NCBI GenBank assembly: GCA_964542425.1
Contig: CAZIUB010000060.1
Location: forward strand, 1-64,000
Source: Dongia_A sp964542425
GTDB lineage: Bacteria > Pseudomonadota > Alphaproteobacteria > Dongiales > Dongiaceae
Direction of reading: 5' to 3'
Length of the DNA stretch: 64,000 nucleotides
Shown here: piece by piece, positions 1 through 8,787 of the stretch
Layout of the letters: every line of letters starts with the position of its first letter
Position numbering within the stretch: position 1 is the first letter of the stretch
Made by a program: the position numbers and the translations under genes
Notes under the pieces: generated by a model
The model's input: only the letters and a program-made list of their open reading frames with translations
Database searches by the model: none
Told to the model about the DNA's origin: nothing

Positions 1-2
1 TG

Positions 3-515
3 CTGGACGAGTTCGTCTACGACCCCGCCGCGCCGGGTGCTGGGGCCATCCTCGACATGGCCGAGGGCAGTTTGCGTTTCGTCAGCGGCGATCTTCCGAA
101 GGAAGCCTTTCGCGTGTCCACGCCGCTCTGCACCATCGGCATTCGCGGCACCAATTTCAAGGTCCGGGTTCAGGCCAATGGCGATACGCTGGTGGCGGTC
201 GATGATGGCGTGGTCGCGGTCACGGTGACCAGCACCGGCCAGGAGATCACGGTCAACGAAGGGCAAAGCGTCGAGATACGACGAGCCGGGACCTCCGCTT
301 TGCCAGTCGATGAAGTGATCCTTACCGAGGACGAAGTGCTGCTGGTCGGCAACCAGATCGTCGATTTCGGTTGGGGCGAGGAACTCATCGACGAGGCCGG
401 AGCGGAGGGGGAGGAAGGCGAGGAAGGCGAAACAACCTATATTCCGCCGGTAAAGCCTAAGGGCGAATCCAAGGGCGGCGATGGCGGTGGCGGTGGCGAA
501 GGCGGGGGCGAATGA
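3..515 (+). CDS. FecR-domain protein, 5' end outside window
   Basis: The reading frame is open from the first bases of the window, so the N-terminus is missing. The visible part is a FecR domain: a beta-rich stretch with the pattern SGDLP..AFRVSTPLCTIGIRGTNF, the usual core of periplasmic FecR-like proteins that bind ligands or sense cell-surface signals. After about residue 120 the chain becomes acidic (Glu-rich) and ends in a Gly/Asp-rich low-complexity tail. An internal ATG at 57 would remove the start of the domain, so it is unlikely to be the real start. FecR domains occur alone or fused to other modules, and the missing N-terminus prevents a choice. No sigma-factor gene is visible next to it. 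Confidence 0.7.
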   Translation: MDEFVYDPAAPGAGAILDMAEGSLRFVSGDLPKEAFRVSTPLCTIGIRGTNFKVRVQANGDTLVAVDDGVVAVTVTSTGQEITVNEGQSVEIRRAGTSALPVDEVILTEDEVLLVGNQIVDFGWGEELIDEAGAEGEEGEEGETTYIPPVKPKGESKGGDGGGGGEGGGE

Positions 516-653
516 TCGGCGAAGCCGACCGAATCGCCGATTCGATTCTGGACAAGATCGCCGGCACGAAACGTCAAGGCGCGTGGTTCGAATGGCCGAT
601 GTTGGCGATCTGGGAACCGGCGCCCTTGTATCTCATTGAATCGCCGTTGGCCC

Positions 654-1304
654 TCACCCCTCCGCGATTTTCGCCGTGCCCTGCCAGAGCGGCCGGCTCA
701 TCGTTTCGGTGAAATCCGGGAACATGATGTTGAAGGAGATGCTGATCCGGTCGCCCTCGCCGCGGTTGACCGGCACGGAATGGACGAGCCAGGCCGGGAA
801 CAGCACCAGGCGGCCCTCTTTCGCCTCGAGCGAGACTTCGTTGCCGAGGTACTTGTTCCACTGGCGCGTGGGCGGCGCGATGTGAAAGGCCTGCGGCCTG
901 GGATCGGAGAAGACGATCCGCCCCTTCCGGTCCGGCAGTTGAACGTAATAGACGCCGCTTAGAAAATTGTTGGGATGGGTGTGGGGCGAGTTCAACCCGC
1001 CTTGGGGGTTGATATTGGCCCAGCATCCGGTGATCTCGAAGGCCTCGGCGGAAATTTGCAGGAAGTCCAAGGCAGCCTTTGCCGCACCCCGAGCGAGCTT
1101 CACGAATTCCGCGAATTCGCCCCGCGTGTGCAGGACCGGATCGGTCTGCCAAGTGCTGCCGAGGGGAATGGGGGCCCGAGGCTCGGTGATCCGATAGATG
1201 ACCCGGCCGAGCTCCTCGTTGAGTGGGCGCGCGTGGTCCGGCTCAAGATCGGCGACCCAAAGCGGCGTCGGAAACAAATCCTTGACTTCGGTCTTCGCGA
1301 ACAT
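654..1304 (-). CDS. 2OG-Fe(II) oxygenase family protein (TIGR02466-like)
   Basis: This 216-residue protein looks like a putative 2-oxoglutarate/Fe(II)-dependent dioxygenase of the TIGR02466 type. It has a double-stranded beta-helix core with metal ligand candidates H108 and H110 (SPHTHPN) and distal H175 (AWLVHSVPV), followed by R186 (GDRISISFN), which would hold the 2-oxoglutarate carboxylate. The first metal motif is HxH where the classical motif is HxD, as is common in this subfamily. The substrate is unknown. It stands alone between the FecR-domain gene and tRNA-Gly, on the opposite strand to the former. Length agrees with the family. Confidence 0.75.
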   Translation of the reverse strand: MFAKTEVKDLFPTPLWVADLEPDHARPLNEELGRVIYRITEPRAPIPLGSTWQTDPVLHTRGEFAEFVKLARGAAKAALDFLQISAEAFEITGCWANINPQGGLNSPHTHPNNFLSGVYYVQLPDRKGRIVFSDPRPQAFHIAPPTRQWNKYLGNEVSLEAKEGRLVLFPAWLVHSVPVNRGEGDRISISFNIMFPDFTETMSRPLWQGTAKIAEG

Positions 1305-1473
1305 GGCGTCGAGGGCGCCCTCGGATGCTTGGGTTTACTCCCCTGAAAGAAACGCCGGTCGCGGCGGGAGCGCAAGCCTGGATCGGCAGGGCGCGAAATC
1401 GATTTGGGGGTTCCTTGCTGCCTGCCGGGCCTCGGTAAATCCTGTGGCGGCCTCGCCAAACCAATCAATTTAT

Positions 1474-1548
1474 TGGAGCGGGCGAAGGGATTCGAACCCT
1501 CGACCCCAACCTTGGCAAGGTTGTGCTCTACCCCTGAGCTACGCCCGC
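1474..1548 (-). tRNA. tRNA-Gly (anticodon GCC)
   Basis: Read on the minus strand, the sequence folds as a complete cloverleaf. The acceptor arms are GCGGGCG (1542-1548) and CGCCCGC (1478-1484). The anticodon stem CAACC/GGTTG encloses TT-GCC-AA, and the T loop is GGTTCGAATCC. The discriminator is T and the CCA end is encoded (1474-1476). Glycine identity follows from the GCC anticodon. Confidence 0.95.
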
Positions 1549-1567
1549 GCTCCGATCGGCGGCCGGC

Positions 1568-1595
1568 ATCATAGCCGCCGCGCCTGTGATTGCAA
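1568..1595 (-). promoter_or_regulatory. Candidate promoter of tRNA-Gly
   Basis: On the minus strand a TTGCAA -35 box (1590-1595) and a TATGAT -10 box (1568-1573) are separated by 16 nt. The -10 box lies 19 nt before the mature tRNA 5' end, leaving a short leader. Spacing and sequence fit a sigma-70 type promoter; there is no experimental support. Confidence 0.55.
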
Positions 1596-1740
1596 GTATC
1601 CGGGTTTTTCTTGCTGATCAAGGGGATGGCGATCCCGGGTCAGCTCTTATCGAGGCCGTTTGGCGTCGGCTCGCTGGTGACAGCGCCCAGCCTCGCCGCT
1701 ATGGTGCCGCGCCCATGCCGGCAAGCAACAATCAGGCCCG

Positions 1741-2253
1741 ATGAACGCAACGAGCGAGACGACACTCCCCACCTCTCCCGAGCGGCTGCTCTTGCGCCTC
1801 ACCGAACTGGGCATCGAGACGCGGACATTCGCGCATCAACCCGTCTTCACCGTCGAGGAGGCCAAGGCGCTCCGAGGTGCATTGCCGGGCGGCCACATCA
1901 AGAACCTCTTCTTGCGCGGCAAAAGGGAGGAGATGTGGCTGGTGGTGGTCGAGGAGGACAAGCGGGTGGACTTGAGGGCCCTGGGCGAGGCGCTGGGCGC
2001 CGGCAAGTTGAGCTTCGGCAGCGCGGAGCGCCTGATGCGCCATTTGGGGGTCTTGCCGGGGGCGGTAACCCCGTTTGCCATTGTCAACGACCGCGAAAAG
2101 CGGGTCCAGGTGATCCTCGACCAGGATCTTCCGGGTTTCGACCTGGTCAATTGCCATCCGCTGACCAACGACCGGACCACCACCCTGAAATCGGTCGATT
2201 TGCTGCGCTTCCTGGAGGAAGAGGGCCACCCGCCCCGGCTGATGAAGTTCTGA
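1741..2253 (+). CDS. proX: Prolyl-tRNA editing protein ProX (YbaK/EbsC domain)
   Basis: This 170-residue free-standing trans-editing enzyme hydrolyses Ala-tRNA(Pro) mischarged by prolyl-tRNA synthetase. Homologues share the order seen here: a lead helix, the EAKALRGALPGGHIKNLFL segment, the WLVVVEEDKRVDLRALGE strand-turn and the VTPFAIVNDREKRVQVILD core. The family name PrdX/ProX applies to this length class in alphaproteobacteria. The protein is cytosolic. It precedes the CnoX-type thioredoxin gene on the same strand by 88 bp, so co-transcription is possible. Confidence 0.85.
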   Translation: MNATSETTLPTSPERLLLRLTELGIETRTFAHQPVFTVEEAKALRGALPGGHIKNLFLRGKREEMWLVVVEEDKRVDLRALGEALGAGKLSFGSAERLMRHLGVLPGAVTPFAIVNDREKRVQVILDQDLPGFDLVNCHPLTNDRTTTLKSVDLLRFLEEEGHPPRLMKF

Positions 2254-2341
2254 AGTTCCGATGCCGAGGCGCTTGATTGGGTTCGCGCGCCGGACCATCT
2301 TAAGACATCTTGAACAAGGCGTATCGATCGGAGTGGATTGA

Positions 2342-3259
2342 ATGGAACAGATGATTGGCGGTGGCAAGCAGGCGGGCGAGGTGGTCAAGGACACCAGCAC
2401 CGCGAACTTCCGGGCGGACGTTCTCGAGGCCTCGATGCAGGTGCCGGTGATCGTTGATTTCTGGGCCCCGTGGTGCGGGCCGTGCAAGCAGCTTGGGCCG
2501 ACCATCGAAAAGGCGGTGAAGGAGGCCAGGGGCGCGGTCCGGCTGGTCAAGATCGATGTCGATCAGAATCAGGAACTGGCCGCGCAGATGCGCGTCCAGT
2601 CGATCCCGGCGGTCTTCGCCTTTTTCCAGGGCCGCCCGGTCGACGGGTTCGTCGGCGCCCAGCCCGAAAGCGCCATCAAGCAATTCGTGGCTCGTCTGGT
2701 TAAGACCGCCGGCGGCGCGCAGGGACCTTCGCCCATCGACGAGGCGCTGGAACAGGCCGATGCGGCGTTTGCCGAGGGCGATCACGGCGCCGCCAGCGCC
2801 ATCTTCGCGCAGATCCTGCAACACGAGCCGGAGAATGCCAAGGCCATGGCCGGGCTCATTCGCTGCACGATCGCGGTGGGTGAACTGGACCAGGCGCGGG
2901 CGTTCCTCGCCAAGGTGCCGCCCTCGATTGCCAGCGACCCGGCGATTGTGGGCGCGCGCGCCCAGGTGGAGATCGCCGAATCCGGGCGCAAGGCAATGGG
3001 CAAGTCGCAGGAATTGCGCGCCCGGATCGAGGCCAACGCGCGCGATTTCGAGGCGCGATTGGATCTTTCCCAAGCGCTGTTCGCGGGTGGCGAGCGCGAA
3101 TCGGCGGTCGATCAGCTTCTGGAGATTTTTCGTCTCGAGCGCAAATGGAACGACGAGGCGGCGCGCAAGGAATTGCTCAAGCTCTTCGACGCCATGGGCC
3201 CGACCGACCCGGTGACGCTGGCGGCCAGGCGCCGCTTGTCGTCGCTGATGTTCAGTTGA
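2342..3259 (+). CDS. cnoX: Co-chaperone/thioredoxin of the CnoX (YbbN) family
   Basis: The 305-residue protein has an N-terminal thioredoxin fold (about residues 25-130) with active site W44-C45-G46-P47-C48, then a C-terminal TPR-like helical part (about 140-300) containing paired helices such as EALEQADAAFAEGDHGAASAIFAQIL. This is the CnoX/YbbN architecture, a holdase that passes clients to chaperonin and protects cysteines. The E. coli protein lacks an active CxxC, whereas this one keeps a complete CGPC and so could also be a working oxidoreductase. A GGAG ribosome-binding site lies about 8 nt before the ATG. Confidence 0.85.
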   Translation: MEQMIGGGKQAGEVVKDTSTANFRADVLEASMQVPVIVDFWAPWCGPCKQLGPTIEKAVKEARGAVRLVKIDVDQNQELAAQMRVQSIPAVFAFFQGRPVDGFVGAQPESAIKQFVARLVKTAGGAQGPSPIDEALEQADAAFAEGDHGAASAIFAQILQHEPENAKAMAGLIRCTIAVGELDQARAFLAKVPPSIASDPAIVGARAQVEIAESGRKAMGKSQELRARIEANARDFEARLDLSQALFAGGERESAVDQLLEIFRLERKWNDEAARKELLKLFDAMGPTDPVTLAARRRLSSLMFS

Positions 3260-3270
3260 GCCACGCCATC

Positions 3271-3416
3271 GCGCCATCTTCCAAAAATGCGTGAATCATG
3301 CAACGCTTCGATGCTTCCATGAAAGCTGGCGCATATTTCAGTATGATAGTACCCGCCGGATTGTGCTGGTGGGGTCGTGTTGGTGATTCAGCCGGTCTCA
3401 TGGCGGGCGGGTACTC
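3271..3416 (+). repeat. Family A double-hairpin repeat, degenerate copy
   Basis: A worn copy of the commonest intergenic element in this window (family A). The first hairpin (starting near 3271) has lost much of its stem. The second keeps its right arm GGCGGGTACT, ending at 3416, one base before the GTG start codon of the next gene. The loop sequence GATTCAGCCGGTCTC.TGGCGGG matches other copies. Confidence 0.75.
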
Positions 3417-4109
3417 GTGATGCGCGCCGGCTTTAGTCCCTTTGAACCGGATTTCGCCGATCTGCCGCCGGCCCTGCCGATTTTCCCGCTGACCGGGGCC
3501 GTGCTGTTTCCGGGCGGGCGATTGCCCCTCAACATCTTCGAGCCGCGCTACCTGGAATTGGTGAGTGCGGCCCTGTCGGCGCCGGACCGGCTGATCGGCA
3601 TGGTGCAGCCCGGCGAACTCGGCGCCGATCGCAATCTCGATCCAGGATTTCGGCCGACGCTGGCGCGGGTGGGCTGCGTGGGGCGCATCATCGGTTTCCA
3701 GGAAACCGAGGACGGGCGCTATCTGATCACGCTTGCGGGCCTGGTCCGATTCGCGATCGGCGCGGAATTGCCGATCGATCGCGGCGGTTTCCGTTGGGTG
3801 CGACCGGATTACCTACCCTTTGCCGGGGACATGGCGACCCAGGATTTCAGGATCGTGGGGCGCGACTCCTTCCTGCGGCTGCTGAAGGCCTATGTGGAGG
3901 CCAAGAAATTGACCGTCGACTGGAAGTCGATCCAGGGCGCGCCGGACGACCAGCTGGTGATTTCGCTGGCGATGCTGTGCCCGTTCCAGCCGGCCGAGAA
4001 ACAGGGTTTGCTCGAGGCCGAGGACCTGCTGGGTATTCTGGAGCTGTTGATCGCGCTTCTGGAAGTTTCGGTCTCCAGCCTGCGCCAGCCGGACCGGCAC
4101 CTCCACTGA
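3417..4109 (+). CDS. Lon-protease substrate-binding-domain protein (LON_substr_bdg)
   Basis: This 230-residue protein contains only the N-terminal domain of Lon (about residues 15-205), recognised by LPIFPLTGAVLFPGGRLPLNIFEPRYLELV and by GCVGRIIGFQETEDGRYLITLAGLVRF. It has no AAA or protease domain. Such single-domain proteins sit near thioredoxin and Trm112 genes in many alphaproteobacteria; their role is not settled. The start could be GTG 3417 or the adjoining ATG 3420. Both lie directly at the end of a family A repeat, so the repeat provides the whole translation-initiation context. Confidence 0.8.
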   Translation: MMRAGFSPFEPDFADLPPALPIFPLTGAVLFPGGRLPLNIFEPRYLELVSAALSAPDRLIGMVQPGELGADRNLDPGFRPTLARVGCVGRIIGFQETEDGRYLITLAGLVRFAIGAELPIDRGGFRWVRPDYLPFAGDMATQDFRIVGRDSFLRLLKAYVEAKKLTVDWKSIQGAPDDQLVISLAMLCPFQPAEKQGLLEAEDLLGILELLIALLEVSVSSLRQPDRHLH

Positions 4110-4122
4110 AGGACGATGCGCG

Positions 4123-4335
4123 ATGGCCACGGAAAATCCACAGGGCAAGGTCGATCCTAAGTTGCTGGAGATACTGGTCTGTCCGCTGACCAAGGGCAGC
4201 CTGGTCTACGATTCGGCGCGCCAGGAATTGATCAGCCGGCAAGCCGGGCTTGCCTACCCGATCCGCGACGGCATTCCGATCATGCTGGTGGACGAGGCGC
4301 GAGCGCTAACCGAGGCCGAACTTTCCGGCACATGA
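4123..4335 (+). CDS. Trm112 family protein (UPF0434/YcaR-like)
   Basis: A 70-residue protein of the bacterial Trm112-like family. It carries the short DPKLLEILVCPLTKG segment and the LAYPIRDGIPIMLVDEAR signature that ends most members. The zinc cysteines of eukaryotic Trm112 are mostly absent (one Cys). Its 3' end overlaps the next gene by ATGA (4332-4335), so translation of the two is probably coupled. Confidence 0.9.
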   Translation: MATENPQGKVDPKLLEILVCPLTKGSLVYDSARQELISRQAGLAYPIRDGIPIMLVDEARALTEAELSGT

Positions 4336-4715
4336 CCGGCGCTCCCCAAACCGGCGAGTGCTGGCCGCTCGAAATCCGGTTGAAACAGGCCGAGAAAACG
4401 CTGGAGATCGATTTCGACGACGGCAACACTTTCCGGTTGCCGGCGGAATTGCTGCGGGTGGAAAGTCCCTCGGCCGAAGTGATGGGCCATGGACCGGGGC
4501 AAAAGACCATCATCGCCGGGCGCCGCCATGTCGGGATCATCGCCATCGAGCCGGTCGGCAATTATGCCATTCGAATCCGCTTCGACGATTTGCACGACAC
4601 CGGCATTTATTCGTGGCGTTACCTGCACGAACTCGGCCGCGATCACGAGAAGATCTGGGACGCCTATCTGAAAGCACTGGCGGAGCGCGGCCTCAGCCGA
4701 GACCCAAGCCGATAG
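4332..4715 (+). CDS. DUF971 protein (gamma-butyrobetaine-hydroxylase-like N-terminal domain)
   Basis: A 127-residue DUF971 protein. The domain is the zinc-binding-like N-terminal module of gamma-butyrobetaine hydroxylase occurring alone. Its pattern is visible in LEIDFDDGNTFRLPAELLRVESPSAE and in the IEPVGNYAIRIRFDDLHDTGIYSW strand pair. Members are often linked to Fe-S or Mrp/ApbC-type genes; no such neighbour is present here. It overlaps the Trm112-like gene by four bases and ends 7 bp before the convergent ubiH-type gene. Confidence 0.85.
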   Translation: MTGAPQTGECWPLEIRLKQAEKTLEIDFDDGNTFRLPAELLRVESPSAEVMGHGPGQKTIIAGRRHVGIIAIEPVGNYAIRIRFDDLHDTGIYSWRYLHELGRDHEKIWDAYLKALAERGLSRDPSR

Positions 4716-4722
4716 GAGAGCG

Positions 4723-6042
4723 TCAGAGCGGCCGTCCCTGAATGAGACGCGGCAACTTGCCCACGACGCCCATGGCATGGCGCATGGCCAAGCGCTTCAG
4801 CGGCATGGCGCGATTGAACAGGAAGAAACCGAGATCCCGGGCCAGTCGGATCGGCCCCCAATCGTTCGAGAACAAGCGCGTAAGGCCATCCATCACGCCC
4901 GACAGCATCAGATTGTCGAACCGCCGCCAGCGCGCGTAATGCTCCAGGATCTCGGTGCCGCCGATGTCGAGGCCGGCACGATGCGCCTCGACCAGTACTT
5001 CAGCCAGCGCCGCGGCATCGCGTACGCCCAGATTGAAGCCCTGGCCCGCGATCGGGTGGATGGCGTGAGCCGCGTCGCCCAGAAGCGCCAGGCGCGGGCG
5101 TGTGTAATCCTCGGCCAAGGCCATGCTCAAGGGATAGGAAAATCTAAGGCCCAGCGGCAAGACATGGCCAAGGCTCAAGCCGAAGCGCCGCTCGATCTCG
5201 GCGCCGAACTCCCGGTCTTCCAGGCCAAGCAGCATCGGCACGATCCGTGGATCTTCCGACCACACGATCGAGGAGCGATGCGCGATCTTGCCGTCCTCCA
5301 GGGTCACATCGGTCATGGGCAGCATGGCGAAGGGGCCGGCCGGCAGAAAATGCTCGTGTGCTACTCCGTGATGGGGTTTTTCGTGCGCGACCGTGCACAC
5401 GATCGCGGTCTGGCGATATTCGAACACCCGATGGCCGATCCCCGCCAACTCGCGCAACAGGCTTTGCCTGCCGTCCGCGGCCGCCACCATTGCAGCGTCG
5501 ATCCGCCTTCCGTCTTGGAGGATCACGGTGGCGCTGGCCTCGCCCAGGATCAGGCGCCGGGCCTTGGCCGGCGCCAAATGGGTGAGGTTGCGGCAAGCCT
5601 GGGCGCGTTCCAGCAATACGCGCCTTGTGACCCGGTTTTCGACGATGTAGCCGAAGGGTGCGTGCTCGCCCGTGCCGGCGCCGTCGCCGCCGGGCAGGTC
5701 GCGGTGAGAGTAATGGACATAACCCTTGGATTCTCCCGCGACATGCCAGCCGCCATCGGTCACGCGAATGTCCAGGATCGGCTGGGCCTCTGCTCTCATG
5801 GAAGACCACGCCCCGATTGCCTCAAGGACTTGCTTCGAGCCATGGGCGATGGCTGAGGACCGCCCGTCATAGAGCGCGTCGGTTAGCTGGGCGGGGGCTT
5901 CGGCCTCGACCAGAATGGTCGAGATCCCGGCATCGGCGCAGGGGATGGCGAGCGACATTCCCACGAGCCCGCCGCCGACCACCACAAGTTCGGTGGAAAG
6001 TCCGGGTGCCGATTCCGCCAGATCTTGCCCTGTCTCGCGCAT
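4723..6042 (-). CDS. UbiH/UbiF/Coq6-family FAD monooxygenase (ubiquinone ring hydroxylase)
   Basis: The 439-residue flavoprotein is a class A aromatic hydroxylase of ubiquinone biosynthesis. It has the N-terminal dinucleotide-binding GGGLVG (23-28), a central DG motif and the C-terminal FAD motif LLGDAAHAIHPIAGQGFNLG. The UbiH/COQ6 signature is clear, but which ring carbon (C1, C5 or C6) is hydroxylated cannot be read from sequence, because alphaproteobacterial enzymes differ in regioselectivity. It is transcribed away from the alpha/beta hydrolase gene. Membrane association is expected from the family. Confidence 0.85.
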   Translation of the reverse strand: MRETGQDLAESAPGLSTELVVVGGGLVGMSLAIPCADAGISTILVEAEAPAQLTDALYDGRSSAIAHGSKQVLEAIGAWSSMRAEAQPILDIRVTDGGWHVAGESKGYVHYSHRDLPGGDGAGTGEHAPFGYIVENRVTRRVLLERAQACRNLTHLAPAKARRLILGEASATVILQDGRRIDAAMVAAADGRQSLLRELAGIGHRVFEYRQTAIVCTVAHEKPHHGVAHEHFLPAGPFAMLPMTDVTLEDGKIAHRSSIVWSEDPRIVPMLLGLEDREFGAEIERRFGLSLGHVLPLGLRFSYPLSMALAEDYTRPRLALLGDAAHAIHPIAGQGFNLGVRDAAALAEVLVEAHRAGLDIGGTEILEHYARWRRFDNLMLSGVMDGLTRLFSNDWGPIRLARDLGFFLFNRAMPLKRLAMRHAMGVVGKLPRLIQGRPL

Positions 6043-6137
6043 CGTGGCTTATTTCTCTTTCGCTCGGCGGCGACTTAAAACCGTCGCCTCGACTTCGCCG
6101 GGTCGCCACGCAATTAGTTAACAATGGGGAGGACAAT

Positions 6138-6989
6138 ATGAAGTTCTTGTCAATGGCGCTGGCCATGTTCCTGAGCGCGGCCATTTCGGCCGTTCCTGCC
6201 CTCGCGGCGGAACGGTGGGAGGACTTGCCGATGCCACCGGCGATGCCGCAAGCCGACAACAGCGGTCTTGCAGCCGTCAACGGAATCGAGATGTATTATG
6301 CGGTGTACGGTGCTGGCGATCCGATCCTGCTTATCCATGGCGGACTTGGACATGCCGACATTTGGTCGAACCAGGTGGCCGAGCTCTCCAAGGATCACAG
6401 GGTGATCGTGGCCGACAGCCGCGGCCATGGTCGCAGCTCTCGCACCGCCGATCCCTATTCCTATACCCTGATGGCCGCCGATTACCTGGCGCTGCTCGAT
6501 CATCTGAAGATCGACAAGGCGGGCCTGGTCGGCTGGAGCGATGGCGGAATCATCGGGCTGGAGATCGCCATCCATCATCCGGAACGGCTGTCTTGGCTGT
6601 TCGCGCAGGCGGCCAATGCGACCGTCGATGGTGTCGATCCCGGGGTCATGGAGAACAAGACTTTCCTCGCCTATATCGAGCGCAGCGGTGTGGATTACAT
6701 GAAGATGTCAAGAACACCGGATCAATACGACGCCTTTGTCGAGCAGATCAGCGGCATGTGGGCCACTCAACCGACTTACACCAAGGAGCAACTGGGCGGC
6801 ATCGCCACTAGAACCGCGATCGTTCTGGGCGATCATGACGAGGCCATTACCCGCGCGCATACCGATTATTTGGCGGCGTCAATTCCGGGGGCAGAGCTGG
6901 TTATCCTGCAGGACACCAGTCACTTCGCGATGTTGCAGGATCCAGCCGGTTATACGCGGGCAGTCGTCGATTTCATGAACGGCAAGTAG
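6138..6989 (+). CDS. Exported alpha/beta hydrolase
   Basis: The start chosen is ATG 6138, after a GGGGAGGA ribosome-binding site at 6126-6133. The open frame extends further upstream but only over the ubiH promoter region. The 283-residue product begins with a signal peptide (hydrophobic core to about residue 19, ALA cleavage motif at 21-23). The hydrolase fold shows the oxyanion LLIHGG (64-69), nucleophile elbow G-W-S134-D-G-G, acid candidate D232 or D234 (GDHDEA) and H262 (TSHFAM). The likely location is the periplasm. The substrate is unknown; esterase or lactonase are both possible. Confidence 0.85.
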   Translation: MKFLSMALAMFLSAAISAVPALAAERWEDLPMPPAMPQADNSGLAAVNGIEMYYAVYGAGDPILLIHGGLGHADIWSNQVAELSKDHRVIVADSRGHGRSSRTADPYSYTLMAADYLALLDHLKIDKAGLVGWSDGGIIGLEIAIHHPERLSWLFAQAANATVDGVDPGVMENKTFLAYIERSGVDYMKMSRTPDQYDAFVEQISGMWATQPTYTKEQLGGIATRTAIVLGDHDEAITRAHTDYLAASIPGAELVILQDTSHFAMLQDPAGYTRAVVDFMNGK

Positions 6990-6992
6990 GAA

Positions 6993-7817
6993 GTGGTCGA
7001 TCGACCCCCGGTCGACGCGCCTGACTGGGGTACCTCCGCTGGGTTCGAATGCGATTTCGGGCGCACCGCCCGGGATTACGCGCGCTATCGGGCCGGTTTT
7101 CCCGAATGGTTCTTTGATCGCCTCGCCGAACACGGAATCGCCCTATCCGGGCGCAAGGCGCTCGATCTCGGCACCGGCACCGGGTTGCTGGCAAGAGCGA
7201 TGGCCCAGCGTGGCGCGAGTGTTACCGGCCTCGATGTCTCGCCGGAAATGCTGAATGCGGCGCGATCCCTCGATCGCGATTCCGGGCTGGCGATCACTTA
7301 TGTCGAGGGCCGGGCCGAGGCCACGCGCCAACCAACCGCTTCCTTCGATCTGGTGACGGCGGCAACCTGCTGGCATTGGTTCGATCGGGCATTGGCGGCT
7401 TCCGAGGTGATGCGCCTGCTGGTTCCAGGCGGCGCCATCGTGATTTGCAGCCTGGATTGGCTGCCGCTTCCCGGCAATCTGGTCAGCGCGACCGAGGCCT
7501 TGGTGCGCGTGCACAGTCCCGATTGGTCGCATCATGGGGGCGATGGCATCAAGTCCGATTTCATGCGTGATCCGCGGACGGCCGGGTTGGCCAGGGTCGA
7601 GTGTTTCGGCATCGATTGCCGGATCGAGTATTCGCACGTGGACTGGCGCGGACGCATGCGGGCCTCGGCTGGGGTCGCCGCCAGTCTACCCCCTGAGCGC
7701 GTCGCTGCCTTCGATTCCGATCTCGCGGCCTTGCTGGTTCGCGATTTCCCGGCCGAACCCTTGGCCGTGGATCATTGCGTCTTCGCGGCGATCGGCTGGA
7801 AGCCGGGCGCCCGATGA
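6993..7817 (+). CDS. Class I SAM-dependent methyltransferase
   Basis: A 274-residue methyltransferase beginning with GTG three bases after the hydrolase stop, so the two genes are likely one transcript. Motif I is ALDLGTGTGLLARAM (56-70), followed by VTGLDVSPEMLNAA (motif II) and a DLVTAATCWHWFD motif typical of methyltransferase 11/25 domains. The substrate cannot be named. Its last 46 bp overlap the 3' end of pdxY on the other strand (7772-7817). Confidence 0.8.
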   Translation: MVDRPPVDAPDWGTSAGFECDFGRTARDYARYRAGFPEWFFDRLAEHGIALSGRKALDLGTGTGLLARAMAQRGASVTGLDVSPEMLNAARSLDRDSGLAITYVEGRAEATRQPTASFDLVTAATCWHWFDRALAASEVMRLLVPGGAIVICSLDWLPLPGNLVSATEALVRVHSPDWSHHGGDGIKSDFMRDPRTAGLARVECFGIDCRIEYSHVDWRGRMRASAGVAASLPPERVAAFDSDLAALLVRDFPAEPLAVDHCVFAAIGWKPGAR

Positions 7818-8641
7818 TTGGCCCGCGACCCCCATTGCTCCTGCGTGGGCACGATCCGCAATTCGTCCGATCCGGCCGCCTCGGTCGCGGCCACGATCAG
7901 GTCCATGGCCTCGACGGCGAAGGCGAAGGCGTCGCGAAGATCGCCGGTCACCAGATAGCGCCCCAGATAGAGCGCCGAAAAGCAATCGCCGGTGCCTGAG
8001 ACGGCGATCCTCCGGCGTGGCACCGCGCGCTCGAAGGGTCCCTCGCGATCCAGCGCCAGGCAGCGCAAATGCCCGGGATCGCCATCATCGCAAAGCCCGG
8101 TTCCGATCACCGCCTTGGGCCGCCGAACCCTGTCCCATAACCCGCGTAGCGCGCCGATGGCCTCCTCGCGGGTTCTGACCGAATGCCCGGCAAGGCGCGT
8201 CAATTCGAATTCGTTGGGCAACAGGATGTCGGCTCTTGGCACCAGGACCTCGCCGATGGCATCGGCCAGATCCGGCTTGACGTAGAGCGCCCCATCATCG
8301 CCCATCACCGGATCGCAAACGAACAACAATTCCGGCTTTCGCGCCTTCAATCGATCGACGATTTCGGCGGCCAGGTGCGCCAGATCGGCGGAACCCAGAT
8401 ACCCGGTCAGGATTGCGTCGGTGCGCCCAAGCGCGCCCAGATCTTCCAGCCCATCGATGAGATCGCGCGCCTGATCCACCGGGACCACGCGGCCCTTGAA
8501 GGTCGGCTTGCCCAGATGGTTCGAATAGAGGACCGTCGGCACCTGCCACACGTCGTGGCCCAGGCGCTGCAGCACGAAGGCCGCCGCCGAATTGCCGACA
8601 TGGCCGTAAACGACCTGGGATTGAATGGTCAGGATATTCAT
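7772..8641 (-). CDS. pdxY: Pyridoxal kinase PdxY
   Basis: This 289-residue ribokinase-family enzyme phosphorylates pyridoxal in the vitamin B6 salvage route. The start MNILTIQSQVVYGHVGNSAA is typical of PdxY, with the substrate-binding Ser and the GHVGN loop. DPVMGD and the catalytic GTGDCFSALYLG loop near the C-terminus complete the family signature. The tail runs past the usual PdxY end and overlaps the convergent methyltransferase gene by 46 bp. Confidence 0.92.
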   Translation of the reverse strand: MNILTIQSQVVYGHVGNSAAAFVLQRLGHDVWQVPTVLYSNHLGKPTFKGRVVPVDQARDLIDGLEDLGALGRTDAILTGYLGSADLAHLAAEIVDRLKARKPELLFVCDPVMGDDGALYVKPDLADAIGEVLVPRADILLPNEFELTRLAGHSVRTREEAIGALRGLWDRVRRPKAVIGTGLCDDGDPGHLRCLALDREGPFERAVPRRRIAVSGTGDCFSALYLGRYLVTGDLRDAFAFAVEAMDLIVAATEAAGSDELRIVPTQEQWGSRANHRAPGFQPIAAKTQ

Positions 8642-8787
8642 GGCTCCGCTTTACTCAAATCCAAAGGCCGATCATCGGGACGGCATTGGCGATCCAGTTC
8701 GCTGTTCCTAAGCACTCGCGCGGGGCATGGGCACTCATCTCCCCTTGCCGAGGAGTTGAGCCTATGCTGCAATGCAGCAAGCGGTCT
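8642..8787. other. Intergenic stretch before a family A repeat
   Basis: Together with the following repeat this forms a 322-bp gap between pdxY and mch. I see no gene here. Only a small palindrome, GCTGCAATGCAGC (near 8767-8779), stands out. Confidence 0.5.

Noticed and set aside
512..712. Small ORF after the FecR-domain gene
   Set aside because: It overlaps the convergent oxygenase gene and has no motif. The 138 bp between the two genes looks non-coding.
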